Notes under the pieces: generated by a model | What the model saw: only the letters and a program-made list of their open reading frames with translations | Database searches by the model: none | Told to the model about the DNA's origin: nothing | Shown: positions 1 through 8,073 of the stretch, piece by piece | Layout: each line of letters opens with the position of its first letter | How positions within the stretch are numbered: position 1 is the first letter of the stretch | Source of the DNA: Streptomyces tagetis | GTDB lineage: Bacteria > Actinomycetota > Actinomycetes > Streptomycetales > Streptomycetaceae | NCBI RefSeq assembly: GCF_018069565.1 | Contig: NZ_JAGPNL010000011.1 | Coordinates: 124,001 to 188,000 of the forward strand | Direction of reading: 5' to 3' | Length of the DNA: 64,000 nucleotides | Position numbers and translations under genes: made by a program

Positions 1-38
1 CGATGCAGCCGACCTTCACGGGGTGTACTCCTTCGACG

Positions 39-1217
39 CTATCCGGCCTGGGTCCGCTGGGAAGCATACGGCGGCTGCGGGGGACGCCAGTCGGCGATGC
101 TGTCGAAACTCCGCAGGAACAGGGCGGGTCCGGCCAGGGACAGCAGCCGCATCGCGGCATCGCGTACGGCGACCTGGGCGCGGCCGGTCGTCAGGTTGAG
201 GCGGGCGACCCTGACGGCCTGCCGGGTGATGGCGCTCGTCCGGGGCAGCCGGGCGGCGGTGTAGGCGGCGAGGTCGTCGTGGTGGTGGGCGAGGACGACG
301 GCGTCCTCGATGGCCTGGTTGCCGCCCTGGCCGAGGTTGGGCGGCATGGCGTGCGCGGCGTCCCCGACGAGCGCGACCCGGCCGAGGTGGTGGGCGGGCA
401 GGGGCTCGGCGAGGTGGTGGACGTCGTGGCGCAGGATGTCCTCGGGGCGGATGGCGGCGAGGACGGCGGGGATCGGGTCGTGCCAGTCGCCGAAGAGGCG
501 CAGCAGTTCGCTCTTCTCGTCGTCGGGGGCGTGGCCGCCGGCGGGCGTCACGGCGGCGGCGTAGGCGTAGACCCGGCCGTCCTTGAGGGGGTGGGTGCCC
601 CAGATCCGGCCGCGTCCCCAGGTCTCGTGGGAGGCGAACTCCACGCCGGGCAGCGGGATGACGACGCGCCAGGTGGTGAAGCCGGAGTAGACGGGCCCGG
701 GATGGCCGGGGAAGAGGACGGCGCGGGCGGCGGAGCGGATGCCGTCGGCGGCCACCACGAGGTCGGCCTCGATCTCGCCGCCGGGGGTGCGCACCCGGGC
801 GGGCCGGCCGGGGCCGCCAGGGTCGGCGACGGCGGCGTCGGCGCTCGTGCGGACCGCGTCGCGCGGCAGGCGGTCGGCGAGGAGACCGGCGAGGGTGGAG
901 CGGTGGAGCAGCACCAGCGGTCCGCCGAAGCGCTCGGCCGCCTTGGCTGCGTCGGAACGCGAGAGCCAGCGCCCGCCGGGGGTGCGCAGCCCGCCGTCGC
1001 CCTGCCAGGCGGCGAGGGAGCGGATCTCGTCGCCGAGGCCGATCACGTCCAGGGCGCGCAGGGCGTTGGGCGACAGGGAGATGCCGGCGCCGAGGGGCTG
1101 GAGGGAGGGGCCCCGCTCCAGGACGGTGACCCGCAGGCCGGCGCCGTGCAGGGCCGCCGCCGCGGTCAGACCGCCGATCCCGCCGCCGATCACGACGGCG
1201 TGCCGGGTGCGTGCCAT
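39..1217 (-). CDS. FAD-dependent aromatic-ring monooxygenase
   Basis: A 392-residue class A flavoprotein monooxygenase. The N-terminus has the Rossmann dinucleotide motif (VIGGGIGGLTAA, residues about 8-19), and a later ALVGDAAHAMPPNLGQGG segment is the GD motif that contacts the FAD ribityl chain. The family hydroxylates or epoxidises aromatic or terpenoid substrates with NAD(P)H and O2; the substrate cannot be read here. The ATG at 1217 is chosen because AAGGAGGAG lies just upstream; the frame is open for 33 codons further but without a ribosome site. It is divergent from a TetR-family gene with two palindromes between them, so it is probably that regulator's target. Cytosolic. Confidence 0.85.
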   Translation of the reverse strand: MARTRHAVVIGGGIGGLTAAAALHGAGLRVTVLERGPSLQPLGAGISLSPNALRALDVIGLGDEIRSLAAWQGDGGLRTPGGRWLSRSDAAKAAERFGGPLVLLHRSTLAGLLADRLPRDAVRTSADAAVADPGGPGRPARVRTPGGEIEADLVVAADGIRSAARAVLFPGHPGPVYSGFTTWRVVIPLPGVEFASHETWGRGRIWGTHPLKDGRVYAYAAAVTPAGGHAPDDEKSELLRLFGDWHDPIPAVLAAIRPEDILRHDVHHLAEPLPAHHLGRVALVGDAAHAMPPNLGQGGNQAIEDAVVLAHHHDDLAAYTAARLPRTSAITRQAVRVARLNLTTGRAQVAVRDAAMRLLSLAGPALFLRSFDSIADWRPPQPPYASQRTQAG

Positions 1218-1229
1218 GGCTCCTCCTTC

Positions 1230-1276
1230 ACTACAGGCGTAGTAGCCCTCACCGCCGACTGTACTACGGACGTAGT
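1230..1276. promoter_or_regulatory. Twin palindromic operators between monooxygenase and TetR gene
   Basis: Two related inverted repeats share the arms ACTAC/GTAGT: ACTACAGGCGTAGT at 1230-1243 and ACTACGGACGTAGT at 1263-1276. The second is a perfect 6-bp-arm palindrome. Their centres are 33 bp apart, about three helical turns, and they fill the 89-bp divergent intergenic region. They are the obvious candidate binding sites for the adjacent TetR-family protein, controlling both genes. Binding is inferred. Confidence 0.65.
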
Positions 1277-1306
1277 GACGCCGGGAGGTCGGATAGGTTG
1301 ACGACC

Positions 1307-1888
1307 ATGTCCGCACCTCCCGCCCGCGCCGATCGCGTCGCCGACACCGCGCTGGCCCTGCTGGCCGAGCGGGGCATGCGGGGGCTGACGCACCGGGCGG
1401 TCGACGAGGCGGCCGGGTTCCCGCAGGGCTCGACCTCCAACGTCGCGCGCACCCGGCAGGCGCTGCTGGAACTGGCGGTACGACGGCTCGCGGACCGGGA
1501 GGCCCGGGTGCTGGCGCTGCACGAGATGCCCGATCCGCGCGGCGGCGTGGACGCCCTGGCGGAGGCGCTCGCCCTGGCGACGCACCGCGCGATGACCGGC
1601 AACCGCGCGCTGACGCTCGCCCGCTACGAACTGGCCCTGGAGGCCACCCGCCGGCCCGAGCTGCGGAGCTACTTCGACGCGGCGGGCGCCCGCTTCCGCG
1701 AGCAGCTCGGGGCCATGGTCACGGCCCTGGGCTCCCCCGACCCGGCCCGCCACGTGCGCTCCCTCGTCGCCTGGGCGGACGGCCTGATGTTCTCCGGCGT
1801 CGCCGGCTCCTTCGCCGCCACCCCGCCCACCCTGGACGAACTCCGCGCCGGCCTGCGGGAACTGCTCGGCACGATGACACCGGACTGA
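1307..1888 (+). CDS. TetR/AcrR-family transcriptional regulator
   Basis: A 193-residue TetR-family protein. The N-terminal helix-turn-helix spans roughly residues 10-55 (RVADTALALLAERGMRGLTH followed by AVDEAAGFPQGSTSN). The C-terminal ligand domain contains the usual long helices and a TetR_C-like WADGLMFSGVAGS stretch. The ATG at 1307 sits about 15 nt after GGGAGG. It is divergent from the FAD monooxygenase and probably represses it and itself through the paired palindromes upstream; a ligand related to the monooxygenase substrate would be the expected inducer. Confidence 0.85.
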   Translation: MSAPPARADRVADTALALLAERGMRGLTHRAVDEAAGFPQGSTSNVARTRQALLELAVRRLADREARVLALHEMPDPRGGVDALAEALALATHRAMTGNRALTLARYELALEATRRPELRSYFDAAGARFREQLGAMVTALGSPDPARHVRSLVAWADGLMFSGVAGSFAATPPTLDELRAGLRELLGTMTPD

Positions 1889-1914
1889 CCCGGCGACAGG
1901 GGCGCCCCCGAGGC

Positions 1915-2160
1915 GACACGCCGTGCGCGGGCGGAAAGCCTGTGCGACACGCCGTACGCGGGCACAAGCCCGGCGGGACACGCCGGGTACGCGAAGAGGC
2001 GCGCTGGGACACGCCGTATGCGAGGCACAAGCCGGGCGGGACACGCCGCGCGCACCGAGAGCCGCACCGGGGACACGCCGCACCCGAGCACAAGCCCGGC
2101 GGGACACGCCGCCGACACCCCGCACCCGCGCGAAAGCCCGCCCCGACACGCCGTACGAGA
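1915..2160. repeat. Degenerate ~31-bp tandem repeat
   Basis: The core GACACGCCG recurs at 1915, 1946, 1977, 2008, 2040, 2072, 2103 and 2145, a spacing of 31-32 bp (42 for the last). Each copy is followed by a variable triplet, a GCG-rich stretch and usually ACAAGCCCGGCGG. The frame stays open across the repeats but the translation is Arg/Pro/His-rich and not protein-like. It occupies the gap between the TetR gene and the lipoprotein gene. The rest of the gap, to 2390, shows nothing recognisable. Confidence 0.7.
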
Positions 2161-2402
2161 GCCGGGGACGCCACCTCAGAGCCACCTCACAGCCGCCCCG
2201 GAGCCACCCCGAGCCGCCCCTCCGTCGGCCCATCCCTCGGCTCATCCGCTCGTCCGCCCGTCCGTTGATCCGCCCGGCAGGGCCCCGGCAAGCCCGCGCG
2301 TCACCCCTCGTCGTCGCGGCGCCCTCCGTACGGGGGCGGACATCACCCGTGCGGGGCACAGTGCGCCTGTCCAGCGGCGCGGGCGGCGTCGGAGCCGCCA
2401 GA

Positions 2403-2870
2403 GTGACCCGGGTGCATCGAACGACGACCACCGCAACGCTTCTGGTGACCGTGGCTGTCTCGGCCCTCGCCGGTTGTACGACGGTCCAGCCCCCGTCCGG
2501 CTCCCCCTCGGGTTCCGGCACGCGCACGACCGCCCCGCGTCCCGACGGCTCCGCCGAACCGTGGCCCGTACAGGCTTCGGCCCTGGAGGCGCTGGAAGGG
2601 ACCGGCCACTCCCCCGCCGCCAAGCGGACCACCGCCCCGGCGGCCCCGCCGGGCCGGGAGGCGTCGGCCGCCGTGCCACAGCCCCGGGCCCCCCGGTCAC
2701 CGGCGCCGCAGAACCAGGGCGGTGCCGCCCCGGCCCCGGGCGCGACGCTCCCCGCCCTGCCGCGTCAGGGCGGCGGTTCGGCGGACCTGTGCGCGCTCGG
2801 CAAGCGGTTCGGCGGCTGGCAGCCGGACAGCCCGGAAGCGGTCATCTGCGACCGGGCCTACGGCCACTGA
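2403..2870 (+). CDS. Putative secreted lipoprotein
   Basis: A 155-residue exported protein of unknown function. The GTG at 2403 lies 8 nt after GGAG; a second GTG at 2412 is possible. The signal peptide runs through TTATLLVTVAVSALAGC, where LAGC is a lipobox placing the lipidated Cys near residue 25. A Pro/Ser/Thr/Ala-rich linker follows, then a short C-terminal block (LCALGKRFGGWQPDSPEAVI) that looks like the only folded part and carries two Cys. Upstream in-frame sequence is the tandem-repeat region and is judged non-coding. It converges with the next gene; 15-bp direct repeats around CCGCGAACCCGAGCC lie between them (2897-2940). Confidence 0.6.
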   Translation: MTRVHRTTTTATLLVTVAVSALAGCTTVQPPSGSPSGSGTRTTAPRPDGSAEPWPVQASALEALEGTGHSPAAKRTTAPAAPPGREASAAVPQPRAPRSPAPQNQGGAAPAPGATLPALPRQGGGSADLCALGKRFGGWQPDSPEAVICDRAYGH

Positions 2871-2948
2871 GCCCTCCGGACCGGTCCTCCCGGACCCCGC
2901 GAACCCGAGCCCCGCGAACCCGAGCCCCGCGCACCCGGTTCCGCGGCC

Positions 2949-3473
2949 TCAGGGCCGCTGTCGCGGCGGACGCCAGGGACCGTCCGGGGTGGGGTCCTCG
3001 TCGTCGAGGCGGGCCTCCAGACGGTCGATCGCCGCGCGCACCCGGTCCCCGTACCGGTCGCCCGGCAGGGCGGCGGCCGTGCGGCGGGCCTGGCCGAGAT
3101 GGCCGCGGGCGGCGTCGTGGCGGCCGAGGCGGAGGTAGTCGGCGGCCAGGTCGAGGTGGAGCGAGGGGTAGAGGGCGCGGGCCGCCGAGGCGCCCTGGTG
3201 CGGGCCGCCGGGCCGGTCCTCGGCGAGTTCCCCGGCGGCGGCCAGGGCGCGCAGGTTCCAGGCCAGTTCGTCCCCCGGGTCGTCCTGGGTGTCGGCCAGG
3301 TAGTGGGCCAGGGTGCAGCGGTACAGGGGGTCGCCGTGCTCGCCGACCTCCGCCCACAGGCCGAGGAGACGGTCGCGCGCCTCCTCGCGGTCGCCCGCGT
3401 GGTGCAGCATGACGACCTGCCCGATCCGCGTCAGCACGGCATCGGGCGCCGACTGCTCCTGTCCCCTGGCCAC
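2949..3473 (-). CDS. Tetratricopeptide-like hypothetical protein
   Basis: A 174-residue all-helical protein with TPR-like spacing: VLTRIGQVVMLHHAGDREEA, then a helix pair around LYRCTLAHYLADTQDDP, then LHLDLAADYLRLGRHDAARG, then a terminal Arg/Pro tail. It starts at GTG 3473 with GGAGG five nucleotides before. No catalytic motif is visible; the role is probably a protein-protein scaffold. The family is a recurrent streptomycete hypothetical. It lies 132 bp upstream of ung on the same strand, with ung's own promoter and terminator making co-transcription unnecessary. Confidence 0.7.
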   Translation of the reverse strand: MARGQEQSAPDAVLTRIGQVVMLHHAGDREEARDRLLGLWAEVGEHGDPLYRCTLAHYLADTQDDPGDELAWNLRALAAAGELAEDRPGGPHQGASAARALYPSLHLDLAADYLRLGRHDAARGHLGQARRTAAALPGDRYGDRVRAAIDRLEARLDDEDPTPDGPWRPPRQRP

Positions 3474-3558
3474 CGCGTCCTCCGTGCCCTCGTCGCTGTC
3501 TGCGACGACGCTAACCGCAGGCGGGGGCGATCCAGGGCAGGCGACCGCGCGACGCGCA

Positions 3559-3599
3559 GGGCGGGCCGGCCCGGGGAACGCCCGGATGCCGGCCCGCCC
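3559..3599 (-). terminator. Hairpin terminator of ung
   Basis: A perfect 12-bp GC stem (GGGCGGGCCGGC at 3559-3570 with its complement at 3588-3599) with an inner CCGGG/CCCGG extension. It begins 6 nt after the ung stop codon. No T-run follows, as is usual for streptomycete terminators. Confidence 0.6.
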
Positions 3600-3605
3600 G
3601 GGGGC

Positions 3606-4289
3606 TCAGCCCAGGTGCGGGATCGTCCAGTCGATCGGCTCGTGGCCCTGCCGGGCGACCGCCTCGTCGATCTGCGTGAAGGGGCGGGACCCGAAGAACT
3701 TCTTCGCCGACAGCGGCGAGGGGTGTGCCCCCTTGACCACCACGTGCCGCGTCGCGTCGATCAACGGCATCTTCTTCTGCGCGTAGTTGCCCCACAGCAC
3801 GAAGACCGCCGGGTCGGGCCGGTTCGCCACCGCGCGGATCACCGCGTCGGTGAACAGCTCCCAGCCGCGCGACTTGTGCGAGTTGGCCTCGCCGGCCCGG
3901 ACCGTGAGCACCGCGTTGAGCAGCAGGACGCCCTGCTCGGCCCACGGCATCAGATAGCCGTTGTCCGGGACGGGGACGCCCAGCTCGGCGTGGAGCTCCT
4001 TGTAGATGTTCCGCAGGGAGGGCGGCACCTTGACGCCCGGCCGGACGGAGAAGCACAGGCCGTGGCCCTGCCCCTCGCCGTGGTACGGGTCCTGGCCGAG
4101 GACCAGCACCTTCACCCGGTCGTACGGCGTGGCGTCGAGCGCGGCGAAGACCTCCTCGCGGGGCGGGTAGACGGGGCCGTTCGCCCGCTCCTCCTCGACG
4201 AACTCCATCAGCTCCTTGAAGTAGGGCTGCTGCAGCTCGCCGCCCAGCACCTCGCGCCAGGACTCGGGCAGCATGGCGATGTCGGTCAC
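3606..4289 (-). CDS. ung: Uracil-DNA glycosylase (family 1)
   Basis: A 227-residue uracil-DNA glycosylase, the standard length. It removes uracil from DNA (misincorporated dUMP or deaminated cytosine) to start base-excision repair. Motif 1, GQDPYHG, is at residues 65-71 with the catalytic Asp67; the leucine-loop motif HPSPLS is at 189-194. GTG 4289 is preferred because AAGGAAG is 6-7 nt upstream and family N-termini fit; the frame is open upstream but lacks a ribosome site. The promoter upstream matches the RecA-independent DNA-damage consensus, so induction by damage is likely. Confidence 0.95.
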   Translation of the reverse strand: MTDIAMLPESWREVLGGELQQPYFKELMEFVEEERANGPVYPPREEVFAALDATPYDRVKVLVLGQDPYHGEGQGHGLCFSVRPGVKVPPSLRNIYKELHAELGVPVPDNGYLMPWAEQGVLLLNAVLTVRAGEANSHKSRGWELFTDAVIRAVANRPDPAVFVLWGNYAQKKMPLIDATRHVVVKGAHPSPLSAKKFFGSRPFTQIDEAVARQGHEPIDWTIPHLG

Positions 4290-4329
4290 GTCAACTTCCT
4301 TACGCTGTGCGGTGGCTTCCGGTGCCCCG

Positions 4330-4352
4330 AACCTACCGGCGGCCACTGACAA
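4330..4352 (-). promoter_or_regulatory. RecA-NDp (PafBC-type) DNA-damage promoter of ung
   Basis: On the minus strand the sequence reads TTGTCAGTG (4352-4344), eight bases, then TAGGTT (4335-4330). This fits exactly the mycobacterial RecA-independent damage promoter consensus TTGTCRGTG-N8-TAnnnT, which PafBC activates. It lies about 40 bp upstream of the ung start, with a predicted transcript start near 4323. A conventional -35 at normal spacing is not evident, as expected for this class. Confidence 0.75.
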
Positions 4353-4390
4353 TCCGCCGCCCGGTCCGCCCGACGGCCCCGAGCGCGCCG

Positions 4391-5977
4391 CTACCAGCTC
4401 GTCTTCCGGTAGAGCTGCCACATCGTCATGATCGTCGAGGGGTCGAGGGCGCGTTCGGCGCCGGAGATGTCCCCGTTGGCGGCCACGTACTGCTTGCCCT
4501 GCCACAGCGGCAGCAGCCGCGCGTCGTCCACCAGGATCTCCTGCGCCCGCCGGAACGACTTGTGCACCAGGCCGCGGTCGCTCTCGCGCCGGGAGCTGGG
4601 CAGCAGCTTGTCGGTGATCTCCGGGGCGAGGTAGGGCGTGCCGAGCGCGTTCTGCTCGCCGACGAAGGGCGCGATGAAGTTCTCGGCGTCCGGGAAGTCC
4701 GCGGACCAGCCGCGCCCGAAGACCGGGTACTCGCCCTTCTGGTAGCCCGCCACGTACGTCTTCCAGGGGCGGCTCTCCAGGGTGACCGTGAAGAGGTCCG
4801 ACGCGTCGAGCTGGCGCTTGAGTTCCTTGAACTCCAGGGCGGTCTCGGAGCCGTAGCGGTCGGTGGTGTACCAGAGGGTGAGCGGGACCTTCTCGGTGAT
4901 GCCGTCCTCGGCGAGGATGCGGCGGGCCTTGTCGACGCTGGGGTCGCCGTAGTCGTCGAAGAAGCCGGTGGTGTGGCCGGTCAGCCCCTTGGGGACCATC
5001 GAGTACAGCGGGTCGACGGTGTCCTGGTAGACCTCGTGGGCGATCAGCGCCCGGTCGACGACCTGGGCGACGGCCTGGCGGACGGACTTGCGGCCCGCCC
5101 AGGGGTCCTCGGGGTTGAAGACCAGGTAGTTGATCTCGGACCCGCTGCCCTCGACCAGTTGGATGTTCTCGTCCCGGCCGGCCCGGCCCTGGAGGGTGAC
5201 GACGTCGTCGGCGGCCAGACCGCGGTAGGTGACCTGGATGCTCCGCTCGCGCAGCGCCTTCACCATCTCGGCCGAGTCCTTGAAGTACCGGATGGTCACC
5301 GCCTTGTTGCGCAGCTTGGCGAAGCCCTTGTAGCGGTCGTTGCGGACGAGTTCGGCGCGTCGGCCCTCCTGGTACGCCGTCAGGACGTACGGGCCGGAGC
5401 CCACCACCTTGCCGTCCTCGCGCAGCCGGCCCGCCGGGTAGCCGCCGGGCTCGACGATGGCCATCGCGGGGGTGGCGAGGACGAACGGGAAGGTGGCGTC
5501 GGGCTTGGAGAGGTGGAAGACCACCTCACGGGCGCCGTTGGCCTCCACGCGGTCCAGGCTGCCGAGCAGTCCCGCGGGGCCGCCGTTGACGTCGATCTTG
5601 CCGATGCGGTCGATGGAGTGCTTGACGGCCCGCGCGTCGAGCGGCTTCCCGTCGGAGAAGGTCAGTCCCTCGCGCAGGTGGCAGCGGTAGACCTGGTTGC
5701 GGTTGTCGGAGAAGCCGCACTCCTCGGCGGCGTCCGGCTCGGGCACGGTCGCGCCGGTGGGGTAGCTCAGCAGCGTCTGGTAGACGTTGCGGAACAGCTC
5801 CCAGGAGCCGTCCCACGAGGCGGCCGGGTCCAGGGTGCTGGGGGCACTGGTGGTGCCGACGACGATGGGCTCCTCGCTGCCGGCGTCGCCCGAGGACAAC
5901 ATGCCGCAGCCGCCGACCAACGTCGCAACGGACACGATGGCGGCCATCCGCCGCAGGCATCGGCTCCGGTTGAACAC
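4391..5977 (-). CDS. ABC transporter substrate-binding lipoprotein (family 5)
   Basis: A 528-residue peptide/nickel-type (DppA/OppA) solute-binding lipoprotein. The signal peptide ends in LVGGC, a lipobox near residue 24. Mature features include PSTLDPAASWDGSWELFRNV, the TFSDGKPLDARAVKHSIDR segment typical of SBP_bac_5, and AWAGRKSVRQAVAQVVDR-like pocket sequence. GTG 5977 is chosen because GAGGAG is 7 nt upstream; GTG 5983 is too close to it. No permease or ATPase genes adjoin, so it is an orphan binding protein or serves a remote transporter. Ligand unknown, probably an oligopeptide. Confidence 0.85.
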   Translation of the reverse strand: MFNRSRCLRRMAAIVSVATLVGGCGMLSSGDAGSEEPIVVGTTSAPSTLDPAASWDGSWELFRNVYQTLLSYPTGATVPEPDAAEECGFSDNRNQVYRCHLREGLTFSDGKPLDARAVKHSIDRIGKIDVNGGPAGLLGSLDRVEANGAREVVFHLSKPDATFPFVLATPAMAIVEPGGYPAGRLREDGKVVGSGPYVLTAYQEGRRAELVRNDRYKGFAKLRNKAVTIRYFKDSAEMVKALRERSIQVTYRGLAADDVVTLQGRAGRDENIQLVEGSGSEINYLVFNPEDPWAGRKSVRQAVAQVVDRALIAHEVYQDTVDPLYSMVPKGLTGHTTGFFDDYGDPSVDKARRILAEDGITEKVPLTLWYTTDRYGSETALEFKELKRQLDASDLFTVTLESRPWKTYVAGYQKGEYPVFGRGWSADFPDAENFIAPFVGEQNALGTPYLAPEITDKLLPSSRRESDRGLVHKSFRRAQEILVDDARLLPLWQGKQYVAANGDISGAERALDPSTIMTMWQLYRKTSW

Positions 5978-6112
5978 GCGCACGCTCCTCGATCGGCCGT
6001 ACCAAGAGTTGGCAGACCATACCGCAGCGCCTTGCGCCCTGGACCCCCTCTGAACAGGGGTTTTGATCATTTTGAGATGACTACGTTGTCACGGTGACGC
6101 GGGTCCGATAGG

Positions 6113-6156
6113 CGGACACGGGTGCCGTCCGCGGGAAGCGGAGGCACCCGTGTCCG
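6113..6156 (-). terminator. Terminator downstream of the SDR genes
   Basis: A perfect 14-bp stem, CGGACACGGGTGCC at 6113-6126 with its complement at 6143-6156, and an inner TCCGC/GCGGA pair in the loop, giving about 19 bp. It lies 14 nt beyond the stop codon of the reductase at 6170 and closes the leftward SDR transcription unit. Confidence 0.75.
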
Positions 6157-6169
6157 GGGGCGCGGCGGG

Positions 6170-6928
6170 TCAGCCGATGCCCGCGTTGAGGAAGACGCCA
6201 CCGTCGACGACGAGCGTCTGACCGGTGATCCAGTCCGACTGGTCCGAGGTGAGGAAGGCCGCGGCGCCGCCGATGTCGGAGGGCACGCCGAGCCGTCCGA
6301 GCGGGTAGCCGGCGGCGGCCTCCGCCTCGCGCCCCTCGTACAGGGCGGCGGCGAACTTGGTCTTGACGACCGCCGGGGCGATGGCGTTGACCCGCACCCC
6401 GGGCGCGAACTCGTGCGCGAGCTGCGCGGTGAGGTTGATCATCGCGGCCTTGCTGACGCCGTAGGCGCCGATGAAGGGCGAGGGCGCGATGCCCGCGACG
6501 GAGGCGATGTTGACGATGGCCCCGCCGTTCTCCTTCTGCCAGGCGTGCCAGGTGCGCTGGGCGAAGCCGAGCGCCGAGATCACGTTGGTCTCGAAGACCT
6601 TGCGCGCGACGCCGAGGTCGAGGTCGGCCATCGGCCCGAACACCGGGTTGGTGCCTGCGTTGTTGACCAGGTAGTCGACACGCCCGAACGTCTCCATCAC
6701 GCGCTCGACGGCGGCGGCCTGGTGTGTCTCGTCGTGCGCCTTGCCGGCGATGCCGATGACGCGGTCGGCGCCGAGCCGGTCGACGGCCTCCTTCAGCGCG
6801 TCCTCGTTGCGGCCGGTGACGCAGACGCGGTCGCCGCGTGCGACGAACGCCTCGGCGACGCCGTAGCCGATACCGCGGCTGGCGCCGGTGACGAGGGCGA
6901 CCTTGCCCGAAAGTTCCACGGAAGTCAT
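6170..6928 (-). CDS. Short-chain dehydrogenase/reductase
   Basis: A 252-residue classical SDR. The cofactor motif TGASRGIG is at residues 14-21, NNAG follows near 90, and the active-site Ser and Y-x-x-x-K (YGVSKAA) near 140-160 are present. The C-terminal TGQTLVVDGG segment is typical of FabG-like enzymes. It should reduce or oxidise a carbonyl/alcohol with NAD(P)(H); the substrate is unknown. ATG 6928 has only a weak ribosome site. It follows the FabG-like gene at 7016 on the same strand with an 87-nt gap, so the pair are likely co-transcribed and may handle the same acyl substrate. Confidence 0.85.
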   Translation of the reverse strand: MTSVELSGKVALVTGASRGIGYGVAEAFVARGDRVCVTGRNEDALKEAVDRLGADRVIGIAGKAHDETHQAAAVERVMETFGRVDYLVNNAGTNPVFGPMADLDLGVARKVFETNVISALGFAQRTWHAWQKENGGAIVNIASVAGIAPSPFIGAYGVSKAAMINLTAQLAHEFAPGVRVNAIAPAVVKTKFAAALYEGREAEAAAGYPLGRLGVPSDIGGAAAFLTSDQSDWITGQTLVVDGGVFLNAGIG

Positions 6929-7015
6929 GTTCCCGTCTGTCCTGTGAGTCCCTCTGGATACGGCTGCCGGCCACGCCCCGTGCCCCGTGGGGCCGTCGCG
7001 GCGTGGGGGGAGTCC

Positions 7016-7777
7016 CTAGTCGAGCGGCCCGCCGGCCACGTACAGCACCTGGCCGGAGACGAAGCCGGCCGCCTCGCCGGTGAAGAAGGCGATGGCGTTG
7101 GCGATGTCCTCGGGCTCGCCGACGCGCTGGACCGGGATCTGGGTGGCGGCGGCGGCCTTGAACTCCTCGAAGCCCATGCCGATGCGTCCGGCGGTGGCGG
7201 CGGTCATGTCGGTGGCGATGAAGCCGGGGGCGACGGAGTTGGCGGTGACGCCGAACTTGCCGAGTTCCTTGGCGAGGGTCTTGGTGAAGCCCTGGAGGCC
7301 GGCCTTGGCGGCGGAGTAGTTGACCTGGCCGCGGTTGCCGAGCGCGGAGGAGGAGGAAAGGTTCACGATCCGGCCGAAGCCGGCGTCCACCATGTACTTC
7401 TGACACGCCTTGGTCATCAGGAAGGCGCCGCGCAGGTGCACGTTCATGACGGTGTCCCAGTCGGCGGCGCTCATCTTGAACAGCAGGTTGTCGCGGAGCA
7501 CGCCCGCGTTGTTGACGAGGATCACCGGGGCGCCCAGTTCCGCGGCGATCCGGGCGACGGCGGCCTCGACCCGGGCCTCGTCGGAGACGTCGCAGCCGAC
7601 CGCGAGAGCGGTGCCGCCGGCCGCGGTGATCTTCTCCACGGTGTCCTGGCAGGCGGCCTCGTCCAGGTCGAGGACGGCGACGGCGCGGCCCTCGGCGGCC
7701 AGGCGTACGGCGGTGGCGGCACCGATGCCGCGCGCGGCTCCGGTGACGACGGCGACCCGCTGGTCAGTGGTGGACAT
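7016..7777 (-). CDS. FabG-like 3-oxoacyl-ACP/CoA reductase (SDR)
   Basis: A 253-residue SDR with TGAARGIG near residues 13-20, NNAG, an active-site LSSSSALG serine, YSAAKAG as the Y-x-x-x-K pair, and a PGFI segment after it. These features and the length match 3-oxoacyl-ACP reductases. ATG 7777 is supported by GAGGAG about 8 nt upstream; the frame is open further but without support. It is not in a fab operon, so it more likely serves a specialised acyl pathway such as beta-oxidation or polyhydroxyalkanoate-type metabolism. First gene of a two-gene unit with the reductase at 6170. Confidence 0.85.
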   Translation of the reverse strand: MSTTDQRVAVVTGAARGIGAATAVRLAAEGRAVAVLDLDEAACQDTVEKITAAGGTALAVGCDVSDEARVEAAVARIAAELGAPVILVNNAGVLRDNLLFKMSAADWDTVMNVHLRGAFLMTKACQKYMVDAGFGRIVNLSSSSALGNRGQVNYSAAKAGLQGFTKTLAKELGKFGVTANSVAPGFIATDMTAATAGRIGMGFEEFKAAAATQIPVQRVGEPEDIANAIAFFTGEAAGFVSGQVLYVAGGPLD

Positions 7778-8073
7778 CGCTGCTTCTCCTCGTCCTGGGG
7801 ATGCGGCCGTGCGGAGCGGGCGCCGCGGTGAGCGACCGCTTAGTACCTTCCGCGTACGTGACGCTAGAAGCCCTGGCACCCGGTGTCAACGGGACACCTG
7901 GCGGGTGTGATCCATTCCCCCGGCGGACGGCTCCCCGCTGGCGCCGCCGGGCGCCCGCCGACGCGCGCGGTCCCGCCCGCGCCCTCCCCCGGTCGGCGCA
8001 ACGCCGCGAGCCGCCCGGGGACCGCGCCCCTAGCGTCGGCAGAGCGAGCCCTTCCGCCGGAGAGGAGACGCCC

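Noticed and set aside
6045..6064. CCCCT/AGGGG hairpin followed by TTTT on the plus strand
   Set aside because: No plus-strand gene runs into it; it lies in the upstream region of the leftward binding-protein gene, so no terminator role can be assigned.
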